A stretch of DNA of 64,000 nt from positions 1,405,501 to 1,469,500 of the forward strand of contig JAQPZY010001344.1 of the NCBI GenBank assembly GCA_029931535.1, written 5' to 3'. Origin of the DNA: Margaritifera margaritifera. Its lineage: Eukaryota > Mollusca > Bivalvia > Unionida > Margaritiferidae. Positions 36,050-48,056 of this stretch are shown here, piece by piece (positions within the stretch are counted from its first letter, which is position 1; every line of letters starts with the position of its first letter). The notes under the pieces were generated by a model. That model saw only the letters and a list, made by a program, of their open reading frames with translations, was not told the DNA's origin and did no database searches. Position numbers and translations under genes: made by a program.

Positions 36050-36740
36050 TTGCAGACTTCTGACTCTGACGCATTAAGTGTATTATAGACTTCTAACTCT
36101 GCGACGCATTAAGTGTATTATAGACTCTGTGACGCATTAAGTGTATTATAGACTTCTAACGCTGTGACGCATTAAGTGTATTATAGACTTCTAACGCTGT
36201 GACGCATTAAGTGTATTATAGACTTCTAACGCTGTGACGCATTCAGTGTATTATAGACGTCTAACGCTGTGATGCATTAAGTGTTTTATAGACTCTAACT
36301 CTGCGACGCATTAAGTGTATTATAGACTCAAAACTCTGAGACGTAACAAGTGTATCATAGACTTCTAACCCTGTGACGAATTAAGTGTATTATAGACTTC
36401 TAACTGTGGCGGATTTAGTGTATTATAGACTTCTAACACTGTAATGCATTAAGTATATTATAGACTTCTAACCCTCTGACGAATTAAGTGTATTTTAGAC
36501 TTCTAACTCTGTGACGTATTAAGTGTATTGTTGACTTTTAACTCTGGCGGACTTAGTGTATGATAGACTTCTAACTCTTTGACGCATTAAGTGTATAATA
36601 GACTTCTAACTCTGTGACGTATTAAGTGTATTATAGACTTCTAAGTCTGTGACGGATTTAGCGTATACTGTACACACGTGTAGTTTATGATTATACTTAC
36701 GGCTGTAGACTTCTAGCCCTGTAACGGATTAAGTGTACGA
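36050..36740. repeat. Minisatellite, 35-bp unit, ~19 copies
   Basis: GACTTCTAACTCTGTGACGC followed by ATTAAGTGTATTATA recurs at 35-bp spacing (36131, 36166). Several copies are shortened. The right edge is divergent. Confidence 0.95.
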
Positions 36741-36925
36741 ATCAAATAATTTGAATTGTTGATATGCAAGATATATATGGATTCATTATTGGTATTTTAT
36801 ATACGACGTGATTGATTCAGTGTACAAAGCAATTTACTATGCTACTCCCACCATGAAAAATATAGCAAACAACGAACAAAATTTGATTTGTTATGTTTTG
36901 TGTCATTAGTTCTTAATTCTAATTG

Positions 36926-37235
36926 GTCTTTTATAGTATCGTATTCAGGCAGTGGATACAAGTCAAGGAGTCTAATCTGTCTTATATAGTATCGTATTCA
37001 GGCAGTGGATACAAGTCAAGGAGTATATCGGTCTTATATAGTATCGTATTCAGGCAGTGGATACAAGTCAAAGAGTCTAATCTGTCTTATATAGTTTCGT
37101 ATTCGGGCAGTGGATACAAGTCAAGGAGTCTAATCTGTCTTATATAGTATCGTATTCAGGCAGTGGATACAAGTCAAGGAGTCTAATCGGTCTTATATAG
37201 TATCGTATTCAGGCAGTGGATACAAGTCAAGAAGC
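36926..37235. repeat. Minisatellite, 53-bp unit, ~6 copies
   Basis: GTATCGTATTCAGGCAGTGG followed by ATACAAGTCAAGGAGTCTAA recurs at 53-bp spacing (36941, 36994 and onward) with very few differences. Confidence 0.96.
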
Positions 37236-37440
37236 GACTAGTGGAGGCAACAGTTTTTGCTCTGGGATAAGTCCTGTGATGATTTTCCACCTGAGAAGGT
37301 CTTAGACTTTTTTAAAAAGTGTTCTTTATTGTTTTAAAAATTGACTTTGTATTTTAAGTATTTTACCCTTTCTTGCCTTTATCTTTGCTTTGTGTGCATA
37401 TTTGGGATAACCAAATTTACTCAGTACCATATAGCAGGAC
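37236..37440. other. Unique linker
   Basis: No feature recognised. It may include a decayed retroposon body leading to the tail that follows. Confidence 0.5.
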
Positions 37441-37549
37441 TGTGATTATGTGCCGTTAAGCCCTATACATACATATATCCATCCATCCATCCATCCATCC
37501 ATCCATCCATACATTCATACATACATACATACATACATACATACATACA

Positions 37550-37579
<30 letters not shown>
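37441..37579 (+). repeat. SINE-like tail motif followed by (ATCC)n-(ATAC)n microsatellite
   Basis: TGATTATGTGCCGTTAAGCCC resembles the TGTGCCGTAAAACCCC tail of the SINE at 21815. It is followed directly by CATC and CATA tetranucleotide repeats. Microsatellites often grow from retroposon tails. The tail identification is tentative; the microsatellite is certain. Confidence 0.6.
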
Positions 37580-37580
<1 letters not shown>

Positions 37581-37794
37581 CAAAGAGTCATATTTATTTA
37601 GTTCAAGAGGTATATCTATATATATAGTAGCTTTCAACACTTGTCATATCAATCAGATTTATTCAGGATGTCCGGTTGTTTGATTAACATTAACAGACAT
37701 TCAGACAATAAAGTTCACATGTGAAATGTTTGATACTCATCAACAATTATGAATTTTATATTTGGATATAACTTGCATGCAATCGAGAACCTTC
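37580..37794. other. Unique linker
   Basis: No feature recognised. Confidence 0.55.
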
Positions 37795-39768
37795 AGGTCA
37801 CTTTGTAGCATTCAGTAACATTAGGTGAGTGTGTAGCATTCAGTACCTTGAAGTCAGTGTGTTGCATTCAGTACCTTCTAGTCAGTATCTAGCATTCACT
37901 ACCTTCTAGTCAGTATGTCGCATTTAGTACTTTCAAGTATGTAGCATTCAGTACCTTCTAGTCAGTATGTAGCATTCAGTACCTTCTAGTCAGTATGTTG
38001 CATTCAGTACCTTCTAGTCAGTATGTAGCATTCACTACCTTCTAGTCAGCATGTAGCATTCAGTACGTTCTAGTTAGTATGTAGCATTCAGTACGTTCTA
38101 GTTAGTATGTAGCATTCAGTACGTTCTAGTTGGTATGTAGCATTCAGTACCTTCTAGTCAGTATGTAGCATTCAGTACTTTCAAGTCAGTATGTAGCATT
38201 CAGTACCTTCTAGTCAGTATGTAGCATTCAGTACCTTCAAGCCAGTATGTAGCATTTAGTACTTTCAAGTCAGTATGTAGCATTTAGTACTTTCAAGTCA
38301 GTATGTAGCATTCAGTACCTTCAAGCCAGTATGTAGCATTTAGTACTTTCAAGTCAGTATGTAGCATTCAGTACCTTCTAGTCAGTATGTAGCATTCAGT
38401 ACCTTCTAGTCAGTATGTAGCATTCAGTACTTTCAAGTCAGTATGTAGCATTCAGTACCTTCTAGTCAGTATGTAGCATTCAGTACCTTCTAGTCAGTAT
38501 GTAGCATTCAGTACCTTCTAGTCAGTATGTAGCATTCAGTACCTTCTAGTCAGTATGTAGCATTCAGTACCTTCTAGTCAGTATGTAACATTCAGTACCT
38601 TCTAGTCAGTATGTAGCATTCAGTACCTTCTAGTCAGTATGTAACATTCAGTACCTTCTAGTCAGTATCTAGCATTCAGTACCTTCTAGTCAGTATGTAG
38701 CATTCAGTACCTTCTAGTCACTATGTAGCATTCAGTACTTTCAAGTCAGTATGTAGCATTCAGTACCTTCTAGTCAGTATGACGCATTCAGTACCTTCTA
38801 GTCAGTATGTAGCATTCAGTACCTTGTAGACAGTATGTAGCATTCAGTACCTTCTAGTCAGTATGTAACATTCAGTACCTTCTAGTCAGTATGTAGCATT
38901 CAGTACCTTCAAGTCAGTATGTAGCATTTAGTACATTCTAGTTAGTATGTAGCATTCAGTACCTTCAAATCAGTATGTAGAATTCAGTACCTCGAGTCAG
39001 TATGTATAATTCAGTACCTTCAAGTCAGTATGTTGCATTCAGTACTTTCAAATCAGTATCTGGAATTCAGTACCTTCAAGTCAGTATCTAGCATTCAGTA
39101 CTTTCAAGTCAGTATCTTGTATTCAGTACCTTTGAGTCAGTATGTAGCATTCAGTACCATCAAATCAGTATGTAGAATTCAGTACCTTCAAGTCAATTAA
39201 GTATCTTCAACTCAGTCTGTAGCATTCAGCATCTTCAGGTCAGTATGTAGCATTCAGTATCTTCAAGTCAGTATGTAGCATTCAGTATCTTCAAGTCAGT
39301 ATGTAGCATTCGGTACCTTCAAGTAAGTATGTAGCATTCGGTATCTTCAAGACAGTATATAGAATTCAGTACCTTCAAGCTATTATGTAGCATTCAGTAC
39401 CTTCAAGTCAGTTAAGTATATTCAGGTCAGTATGTAGCAAATCAGTATATAGAATTCAGTACCTTCAAGTCAATTAAGTACCTTCAAGTCAGTATATAAC
39501 ATTCAGTACCTTCAAGTCAGTGAGCAGCATTCAGTATCTTCAAGTAAGTATGTAGCATTTAGTACCTTCAACTCAGTTCAGTACCTTCTAGCCAGTATGT
39601 AGCATTCAGTACCTTCACGTCAGTATGTAGCATTCAGTATCTTCAAGTCGGTATGTGGCATTCAGTATCTTCAAGTCAGTATGTAGCATTTAATATCTTC
39701 AAGTCAGTTGTAGCATTCAGTATCTTCAAGTCAGTTCAGTATGTTCAATTCAGTTTGTGGCATTCAGT
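37795..39768. repeat. Minisatellite, 28-bp unit, ~70 copies, largest array
   Basis: AGTATGTAGCATTCAGTACC followed by TTCTAGTC recurs at 28-bp spacing (38464, 38492). The central part (about 38100-38950) is homogeneous with TTCTAGTC. The right third carries TTCAAGTC and TATCTTCAAG forms, with deletions. It looks like an array that is homogenised in the middle and decaying at the edges. Confidence 0.97.
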
Positions 39769-39912
39769 TTAATTTGACGCTGCTAATATTTCATTTCATT
39801 TTTAACAAGTGGCTTATGACACGCATTCGGAATGCAACTGGCATGTCTTAAAAACGCCACTTTCGTCATATAATGACATTCGTGCATATTAATTCAAATT
39901 CCCGCCAATTAA

Positions 39913-40203
39913 TCTTGAGAGCTCTTGTGACTGACATTAGAGTATCTTGAGAGCTCTAGTGACTGACATTAGAGTATCTTGAGAGCTCTAGTGACTGAGA
40001 TTAGAGTATCTTGAGAGCTCTAGTGACTGAAATTAGAGTATCTTGAGAGCTCTAGTGACTGAGATTAGAGTATCTTGAGAGCTCTAGTGACTGAGATTAG
40101 AGTATCTTGAGAGCTCTAGTGACTGAGATTAGAGTATCTTGAGAGCTCTAGTGACTGAGATTAGAGTATCGTGAGAGCTCTAGTGACTGAGATTAGAGTA
40201 TCA
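39913..40203. repeat. Minisatellite, 32-bp unit, ~9 copies
   Basis: TTGAGAGCTCTAGTGACTGA followed by GATTAGAGTATC recurs at 32-bp spacing (39981, 40013). Each unit contains the palindrome GAGAGCTC with flanking CT. Confidence 0.96.
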
Positions 40204-40700
40204 GTTGGTAAAAAATGTTTCGATTTAGATCTGATAAACTAAATTGGATGTCCATGGTTTCCCGCGGTTTTGGAGTAAAATCGTCATTTATTTAGTACAG
40301 ATGAAAGCATAGAGGGACATTGTCATTTATTTAGTGCAGAAGAAAGCATAGAGGGTCATCGCTATTTCGAATCTCATCAGTGTTAAATTCTTGAATAGAG
40401 CAAAGAGTGGATATATATTTTCTTATAATTATTGAGATGAAGCATGTAAATATATGAAGCGATGATCATGGGGCATACATCATCACACATTTCAGTAACC
40501 AATCAACAGTAAAACTGTACAATTAACTGGTGTAAAATTGATGAAGACAAACGATAAAACAACCAGACTGAAACTGGCACACGCGATCAAATGAATCAGT
40601 GAACTTTTAGCGAATATGGTTCTGGGATTTGATTTCTAACAGTCTGTAATATTGCTTGAGAAATATGTTAACATGTACACCAGTTCAAACAAATAACACA

Positions 40701-40702
<2 letters not shown>
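40204..40702. other. Unique DNA with a 38-bp two-copy repeat
   Basis: GTCATTTATTTAGT followed by GAAAGCATAGAGGG is present twice in 40283-40361. Nothing else is recognised. Confidence 0.65.

Positions 40703-40776
<74 letters not shown>
40703..40776. repeat. (TA)n microsatellite, left flank of a ~1.8-kb segment
   Basis: Pure TA for about 74 bp, ending directly at TGTTACGCACC. Confidence 0.98.
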
Positions 40777-40780
<4 letters not shown>

Positions 40781-42566
40781 ACGCACCTCTTGTAACAAGT
40801 GTACGATTTGGTTGGTTATCGTTATCTAGAGGATGATCGACCTCGGTGTTATCGCCCGGATCGAGTAAATAATAAAATAAAATATGAAATTTATAGATCG
40901 GATAAAGAGAGATCTGAGCAGAGATATAGAATAGAATGACTCGAGCCACCGTATATGAAATATAACAATTTAATCATTTAGATAAAACAAAATGAAAATT
41001 GTACATGACATTTGAAAGATACACTTCTTTTAGTAATCAATTACATAATTTCAACAAAATGTAATTAGCCGATCTGTTTATCGATAGACTCAATTCATCA
41101 TGGAATCGAGTGAACAATCGAATCAATTGCCCAGCATGGCTGCATAACTTTGTTATTGCTGGTCACTCCTAATTCAACCTTGCTGACAGGTCAGGGTTGA
41201 TGTTCTCCCCTTTTGCTTCTCTCCATCTCTCTGTTATCCAGCCTCTTTTCGGTCATCAAACTTAGTATGGGATGTCTCCTCTCTCTAAGTGGATACGTAT
41301 ACGTGTATCGATGGATGGGTGGGTAGGTATGTGGAGCTATTTTCCCTTTTAAAATAAACAAGAAACAACCTAAATACTCTGTCAGATTTCCTCCTGGGGA
41401 GTAGAACATTACCCCACTCTCGTTATGTCAGATATCGTTCTATCAGAATTCAAACAGATACCAAAGGGTAACAGGTCCTTTGAGGCCCAATCTGAGAGAC
41501 GATAAACAAACCTAGTTTCAGAAGATTAATGTACTTTTAACGGCTATTTCAGTTCACGTCCTAATTATACAAATAAATCAATGAAATTCACTTCATGGCT
41601 GAACTACATTAGTGGCAGTGAATACTCACTCAACTCTAGCATACATGATTCATATCATTTAAGACATGTAAATTCACACAGATTCTCGCAATTCGTATCA
41701 AATAAAGTAATGCATGAAATTCTTAGAATACATGATTCCTATAACAATCAAGACGACAAATTCAAACAATTCGTCAACTCGTATAAAGAAAATTGTTGTA
41801 CGAATTCAGACACATGAATTCAAAGAAATAGTTATATTTATACCAAGAAAATTGATGTACGAATTCAAACAGATACATTCAAACAAATAATTGCATTGAT
41901 ATCAACGAATAGCATGAGATTGATACAAATACCTTGTGTGTTCGAGACTCGCTCGCTTCTACCCCCAGAATCGTGTCCCTCAACTTCCAGACACCTGTCC
42001 CTTGAACAATTGTTTATACGAGAGAATTTCGCCTTATTCTGTTTGGAGTCAAGATTCTTCCGGCCTTTCGCAGGAAAACTTGGACTGACTAAATTGTGCG
42101 ATGTGGAATATTTAAAATATGAAATTTCGTATGGAAAACACCCCCTTATTTAGCGTAGCCAATCAGGATTAAAAATATCAACCCCCTTTTATAAATACAC
42201 GCACATCGTGGTTAGAGTAACCCTCTAGATTTCGCGCGCTATTTAAATAACCGATTCTGGAAAATTTCAAAAGATGATCATACTTTAAGTGGTTTTTACA
42301 AATAGTCTCTGCATCCTCTCAACTGTGACATTTTCGATACCTAGACCCAAAATACACCTTGCCTTTTACATCTGTCAGACCGTTATACAACGAATGCTTA
42401 ATTAAGAATCAATCGCGTCCCAAACAGGGACATTAAAACAATCGCTGTCTAGAGATTTAATACGGTACCTTTCCTCATAAATCTGATTAATTGTTACGTG
42501 CCACATTGCAATGACCACAGCAATAATCTCTCTACGAAAATACATCGACAAAAATTTGCGCACCCT

Positions 42567-42569
<3 letters not shown>
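40777..42569 (+). mobile_element. Candidate solo LTR or unclassified element inserted in a TA array
   Basis: The segment begins TGTTACGCACCTCTTGTAAC directly after one TA array and ends GCGCACCCTTG directly before another, as if a TA array had been split. It differs from its surroundings: no minisatellite, locally higher GC (for example 40840-40865), and a core-promoter arrangement with CCAAT (42159-42163) 27 bp before TATAAAT (42190-42196). The TG start and promoter fit an LTR, but the right end lacks a clear CA, target duplications cannot be told apart in a TA array, and 1.8 kb is long for an LTR. Short open frames inside (41581-41817, 41896-42153) have no recognised domain. Confidence 0.35.
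42159..42196 (+). promoter_or_regulatory. CCAAT-TATA core promoter-like pair
   Basis: GCCAATCAGG is followed 27 bp later by TTTTATAAATAC. The spacing is compact but plausible for RNA polymerase II. It is the best promoter-like sequence in the window and sits inside the candidate LTR. No downstream gene is recognised. Confidence 0.4.

Positions 42570-42570
<1 letters not shown>

Positions 42571-42641
<71 letters not shown>
42571..42641. repeat. (TA)n microsatellite, right flank of the ~1.8-kb segment
   Basis: Pure TA for about 70 bp. Confidence 0.98.
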
Positions 42642-42644
<3 letters not shown>

Positions 42645-43112
42645 AAGTTAGAGTTCTATGTACATTTTTACATATAGCTGGAAAATCAAGAGTTAATTAA
42701 TGTAGATTCTATCGGGATTTTAAAATTACTTTTCTAAGTAAAGATAAGAAATTCTCATGGAAATCAGGCTTTGAGTGATTAAAGACAAGGTATAATACAT
42801 ACGTAAATAAGTACATTCCTCAATACATATCTAGCCAATGCAATATAAAAGGATGATTTTCAATAATGACAGTAGTGTGACTTGTTTTCTACGAAACACT
42901 TTGCATATGAATACAAATTGATTAATTCTAATCCTTGTTTAATTGTATCATTGTATCGTTGGTTAATAAATTCCCTTAAAAAATAAGGATTTGATAATAA
43001 ATTAAGGAGACCATTGATGTGAAGACACATCGTAGTGAAGTGTGTGTGTGATTTGTGTAGACATAAAGGACGGTACTTGAATATATAACGATCGATCATA
43101 ATTTATTTTTGC
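42642..43112. other. Unique AT-rich DNA, nothing recognised
   Basis: A minus frame at 42860-43099 has no known motif. Confidence 0.6.
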
Positions 43113-43265
43113 CTTGTACATATAGTACATATCAAATGTATCACACTTTTGTACAGGAATTTCAAGGGATTTATGTCATGTAAAGTATAAAAGTTATTCG
43201 TATCAAATTTATAACACTTTTGTACAGCATATTCAAAGGATTTATGTCATGCGAAGTATAAAAGG
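43113..43265. repeat. ~70-bp direct repeat, 2 copies
   Basis: TCACACTTTTGTACAGGA and AACACTTTTGTACAGCA, each followed by AAGGATTTATGTCATG-type sequence and AAGTATAAAAG, occur about 68 bp apart. Confidence 0.8.
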
Positions 43266-43385
43266 TATTTCATTCAAACCTCATATAAATTACAGAGACT
43301 CGGGCATTTCCCTTAAGCATTTTAGAAAATATTTATTACATTATGAAGCTGTATGCATTTTTGAATTATTGATGATATCAAGAGT

Positions 43386-43880
43386 GTGGTATGTTATGTA
43401 CTTTATGAAGAAAACTGGTGTGGTATGCTATGTGCTTTATGGCGGAAACTGGTGTGGTATGCTATATGGGTTTATGGCGGAAACTGGTGTGATATGTTAT
43501 GTGCTTTATGGCGGTAAGTGGTATGTTATGCTATGTGCTTTATGACGGTAACTGGTATGTTATGCTATACGGTCTATGACGGTAACTGGTGTGGTATGCT
43601 ATACGGTCTATGACGGTAACTGGTATGTTATGCTATACGGTCTATGACGGTAACTGGTGTGGTATGCTATACGGTCTATGACGGTAACTGGTGTGGTATG
43701 CTATACGGTCTATGGCGGTAACTGGTGTGGTATGCTATACGGTCTATGACGGTAACTGGTATGTTATGCTATACGATCTATGACGGTAACTGGTGTGGTA
43801 TGCTATACGGTCTATGACGGTAACTGGTGTGGTATGCTATACGGTCTATGACGGTAACTTTGTGGTATGTTATGTGGTTT
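43386..43880. repeat. Minisatellite, 34-bp unit, ~14 copies
   Basis: GGTATGCTATACGGTCTATG followed by ACGGTAACTGGTG recurs at 34-bp spacing (43565, 43599). Left-edge copies carry GTGCTTTATGGCGG instead. Confidence 0.95.
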
Positions 43881-44188
43881 GAACTGTAAGCTTTATCATA
43901 TAAACATACAGCAACCCAGTTATAGATATTAACATTTCACACAAAATATAAAACTTGAATTCAGAATAACCTATCCATGATTCAATGCATCAATCAATAT
44001 GTTTTTAAAGTTCAAAAGCTAATTTATCACATTATGTGGTTCACAAGACTATTGTAGTTGGTGCTTCAATCGGGTCAATTTTCATGTTATATTAGCGACA
44101 AGTTAATTTTATGATAAGATAGTTTATCGAAAACGTATCTAAAACTTAGATCCAATTGTCTTTGTCATCTAAATGTAGCAACATAGTA
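43881..44188. other. Unique linker
   Basis: About 300 bp without recognisable features. Confidence 0.6.
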
Positions 44189-44315
44189 ATAAATCATACA
44201 GAAATTCTAATAAATCATACAGAAATTTTAATAAATCATACAGAAAGTCTAATAAATCATACAGAAATTCTAATAAATCATACAGAAATTCTAATAAATC
44301 ATACAGAAATTTTAA
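44189..44315. repeat. Minisatellite, 21-bp unit, ~6 copies
   Basis: AATAAATCATACAGAAATTC recurs at 21-bp spacing, with ATTCT, TTTTA and AGTCT variants. The overlapping 76-codon frame is repeat-derived. Confidence 0.95.
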
Positions 44316-46253
44316 TACTTTTGGAAATCTGCAAATGTTGGGGTATCAAATGTGATGGTATCAAATGTGATGGTATGTTTGTCTGATTGTCATCGCAGTG
44401 ATAAAGAAACCATGACGTATGAAAGCATCATCAACTTTAGGTTTGATGAAGATTAAAATTTCAGTCTAAGAGACTATGGCTATGGTAAGAATAGAAATCT
44501 TAAATTCCCTGAATGGAAACGTATTTGTAACATTTTGGAGTTATTGTGTGCAGTTACAAAGGGAACCGTATTGTCTATACATCGCTGATTCAGGAAACTG
44601 ATATCACAATTAGCATCGTTTGGTCTCGATATATATCTTGGAGTATAACCTCTGGTCAGCACCCATAAATTTATTGAACAAAACACAACTTAGTTTCTTA
44701 CATGTAGATATTTGTTGGAAACACTACTAGTGATAACCAAACATTCTCGTTTGACATTGATATTGGGATTTACTTTTTATCAGAAGTTGTATGACCATCA
44801 TAGGTATTTATTTTCTTCTTCTTTATATTCATAGCTACCATGTCATAGTTAAAAGGTTTCAAACTTTTGTGTTTTTTGTGTGTAATGCATTACCAATATA
44901 TTTTAATTGTCGTGTATGATTTGGAAAATTAATTTCAGAAACGAAAGAATGATATGTTTACAAAGGAATTTACTACTGTTTTCGACCTATTATACTTTTT
45001 TTCTTTCTTCAACAAAGTCGATGATAATGATATGAACTTTAAAAGAAAAAAGGACAAATAAAATCAAAAGTTTTGTGGGTCTAATCATAAGGCTCATTAT
45101 TCTATCATTACCTTTTTTAATTTTGCAGAACAGCCACACAAATCTATTAGCTATCAAGGAGCAAACTGTCTGCAACATTTTTATATTTTTTCCAATTACC
45201 TCCATTTACAAAACATATTACGCGTTTCTCTGGTAACATTTCACCTTTCATGTATCGTGCAAAGGCGTGTTTATTTTCTGAAAGATAAAACGTGGTTCAG
45301 AAAGAAAAACATTTACACAAATTTCAAATTGCATAAAAGTATCAGTATCAAGAATAACTTTCTTTTAGTTGCGATATTGGCGTCGTGAAATTAATTTAGA
45401 TTTATGCCGATAATGCAGACATGGCTTATACGTATTTTAGTGCCTTATGTACATTAAATGTGGTCGGGATACAAGTTTTCAAGACTTCGATACAAGCCAT
45501 TCCCCTTACAATCAAATGAACAGTATACAAATGGTAGCAATCGCCATATTACCAACATGAATTTTCTTAATTATCAACGCAATGAATTAGTGAAATAAGT
45601 AAGAATTATGAAAACATGAATAGCTGGAGAGTAAAGACTAGAAGGAAATGGGGTGTAGAATGAGATACAGATAAAGATAGGATAGAGATTTAGGGATATA
45701 CCGTAACAGGTTGAAAACATACGATACGGTTACAAAACACATCACCAATGTTAAAAGTGAAATAAGACTAATACACACTACCAGTACAATTTATTCGAGT
45801 CATTTTTGTGTCTTTAATGTATGTTTAAAAAATGTTTCACAAATTTGTAAATTCGATTCCTCTGAAAGTTCTGGTGACCCAGACAAAAGGAGATTGGTAG
45901 AAAAGAGGAACAAAAAAGTTTGTTTAGACTTAAAATTAATCTTATATGTTGTTCAGAGAAACGCATACAAATTATAATAATGATAAGCAGAAATATAACC
46001 CAATAGCGCTTTTCTCTAGATCTTATTCAAAAACGGCAAATCACGTAGATATTCATTTTATATCTAAGGGGAGAATTTGGAAATAATTTGCGTTGTTCAT
46101 GTCTGTATGGAAATTGATTGAAGGCATAAATGCAATCAGACTTCTTACTCAATAATCATGCATATACTGTGATTTGTAAACTAAAATAAATGCGCACATT
46201 ATTCAGTTATGTCCTTTTATTTTGAAACAATTTGACGGGATTTTTCTTAAATT
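44316..46253. other. Unique AT-rich DNA, 1.9 kb, nothing recognised
   Basis: Repeat-poor. Short frames at 44480-44686 and 44990-45205 (minus) and 45711-45977 (plus) show no known domain. Confidence 0.65.
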
Positions 46254-46395
46254 AAGAGTTTAATGGTGATGTAAACTGTCAGTTACCGAATCACACTGCA
46301 GAAAAGCCGCAAAGGGGCTATATGAAGGCTGTGTGATTCGGCAACTGACAGTTTTTATCATGATAAAGGCCCCCAAAACCAACATTAAACTCTTA
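46254..46395. mobile_element. ~140-bp inverted-repeat element (MITE-like or hairpin)
   Basis: The inner arms AAACTGTCAGTTACCGAATC (46273 on, arm to 46296) and its inverse (46331-46354) pair over 24 bp with one mismatch and a 34-bp loop. Outer sequence AAGAGTTTAATGGT (46254) and its inverse ATTAAACTCTT (46384-46394) also pair. The whole block could fold as a long interrupted hairpin. Such structures are typical of short inverted-repeat transposons and, when transcribed, of small-RNA precursors. No target duplication is clear. Confidence 0.65.
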
Positions 46396-47388
46396 TATTT
46401 GCAATTCTGAAATAAGCTACTTTTGTGTTTGATTCTGTTGTAGTCTTGTCTCTGTTTTCCTTTTCTGACCTTCCAAACCATGTCGCGTTAAAATATTCTC
46501 CCTTTGTTGAATCAGCTATTTTCAGCAGAAGAAATTTCGCAAGCCCCTCCTGAATGAAAAATCTGACAATCTTCCAATTAGGAAGTTTGCAAAAAGAAAG
46601 ACAGAAACATTTGCTTACATAGGTATTTAATTCTTGAAGAAAAAAATAGAAGATAAACCCAATTCTCGATGTTAGCTGTTATTTGGTTTATCGGAATACA
46701 GAGGTGCAGTTAAGAATGATGTTTTTGTAGACGTTGTAATATTGAATGACATCAGAATCTGCACTGAGTGCACTTGATTTAAACACAAACATTTCTCAGT
46801 ATCACAGTTCAGATTCAGCAAAGTAACAGTTTCTCTGTCCATGTTCCTAATGCATATTTCATATGTTTGTCTGACTGAATACTAACTTGCAGACTTTGAT
46901 TTTTCATTTTATTCGTTTAAAATATGCACAAAAAAACGAATTTACGTGTTCGAATCACGAGCTATGATGGCCGCCATTTTCGTAACGTTAATTTCAGTTG
47001 GTCGGGTGCCCGATTCTAAGTTAGCACTAGAGAGTAATTTGTCAAGCAGCTTATTCAGAAATAATTATACCTGAATGTGGTCACGTGATGTTGTTTTGAC
47101 CAATGAAATTACCCGTTACATGAAATATTCAAACTAACGGCAATTATCCTACCGTTAAAAATGTAGTGCGATTATCACAAACGATTTTATACTTGGGAAT
47201 TAGAATACACGCCATAATAAAAATTGTACATGCAAGCAAACATACACATATGAATCTGTTTGTTGTTTCTTTACTTGTATGTATGTGTGCGTTTGGGGAT
47301 AGCTTTTATGGGGAAAAATCTTTTTTATAATCTGTAGGGGTTACAATTTTCAAACAGTTGTTGAAGTACAAGCGGCTGAATGTAAAAG
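46396..47388. other. Unique DNA with a loose cluster of promoter-type motifs
   Basis: At 46970-46982 GCCGCCATTTTCG is the inverse of a YY1-type AAAATGGCGGC site. CACGTG lies at 47082-47087 and CCAAT at 47100-47104. TAACGG/CCGTTA pairs lie near 47110-47155. There is no CpG island, no TATA at a useful distance and no recognisable gene nearby, so a promoter is only a possibility. Confidence 0.3.
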
Positions 47389-47704
47389 ATGTCAGAAGAA
47401 TTAAATGTGTGTAGTCCGTTACTGTCCTTAAAACATGTCAGAAGAATTAAATGTGTGTAGTCCGTTACTGTCCTTAAAACATGTCAGAAGAATTAAATGT
47501 GTGTAGTCCGTTACTGTCCTTAAAACATGTCAGAAGAATTAAATGTGTGTAGTCCGTTACTGTCCTTAAAACATGTCAGAAGAATTAAATGTGTGTAGTC
47601 CGTTACTGTCCTTAAAACATGTCAGAAGAATTAAATGTGTGTAGTCCGTTACTGTCCTTAAAACATGTCAGAAGAATTAAATGTGTGTAGTCCGTTACTG
47701 TCCT
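47389..47704. repeat. Minisatellite, 46-bp unit, 6.9 copies, apparently identical
   Basis: GTCAGAAGAATTAAATGTGT followed by GTAGTCCGTTACTGTCCTTA recurs at 47391, 47437, 47483, 47529, 47575, 47621 and 47667. I find no base difference among the copies, unlike every other array in the window. Confidence 0.97.
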
Positions 47705-47846
47705 TTGCCTGCTAATTAAATTCATTTCTTTCCAATATTTTGAATATCTGGACAATTGTGGCCTCTCTCGTGGTTTAAGCTATTCTTGGACATAATTCTG
47801 CACAACTTTTCAAGAATATTTTTAAAAACATTGTTAAAATGTTTGC

Positions 47847-48056
47847 CTTATACTTCAATAGTTCACAAAGAAGTGCCCTATACTTCAATAGTTCACACAG
47901 AAGTGTCCAATATTTCAAAAGTTCACAAAGAAGTGCCATATACTTCAATAGTTCACAAAGAAGTGCCCTATACTTCAATAGTTCACAAAGAAGTGCCCTA
48001 TACTTCAATAGTTCACAAGCAAGTGCAGTATACTACAATAGTTCACAAAGAAGAAC
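47847..48056. repeat. Minisatellite, 30-bp unit, ~7 copies
   Basis: GTTCACAAAGAAGTGCCCTA followed by TACTTCAATA recurs every 30 bp. Frames on both strands stay open because 30 is a multiple of three. Confidence 0.95.
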
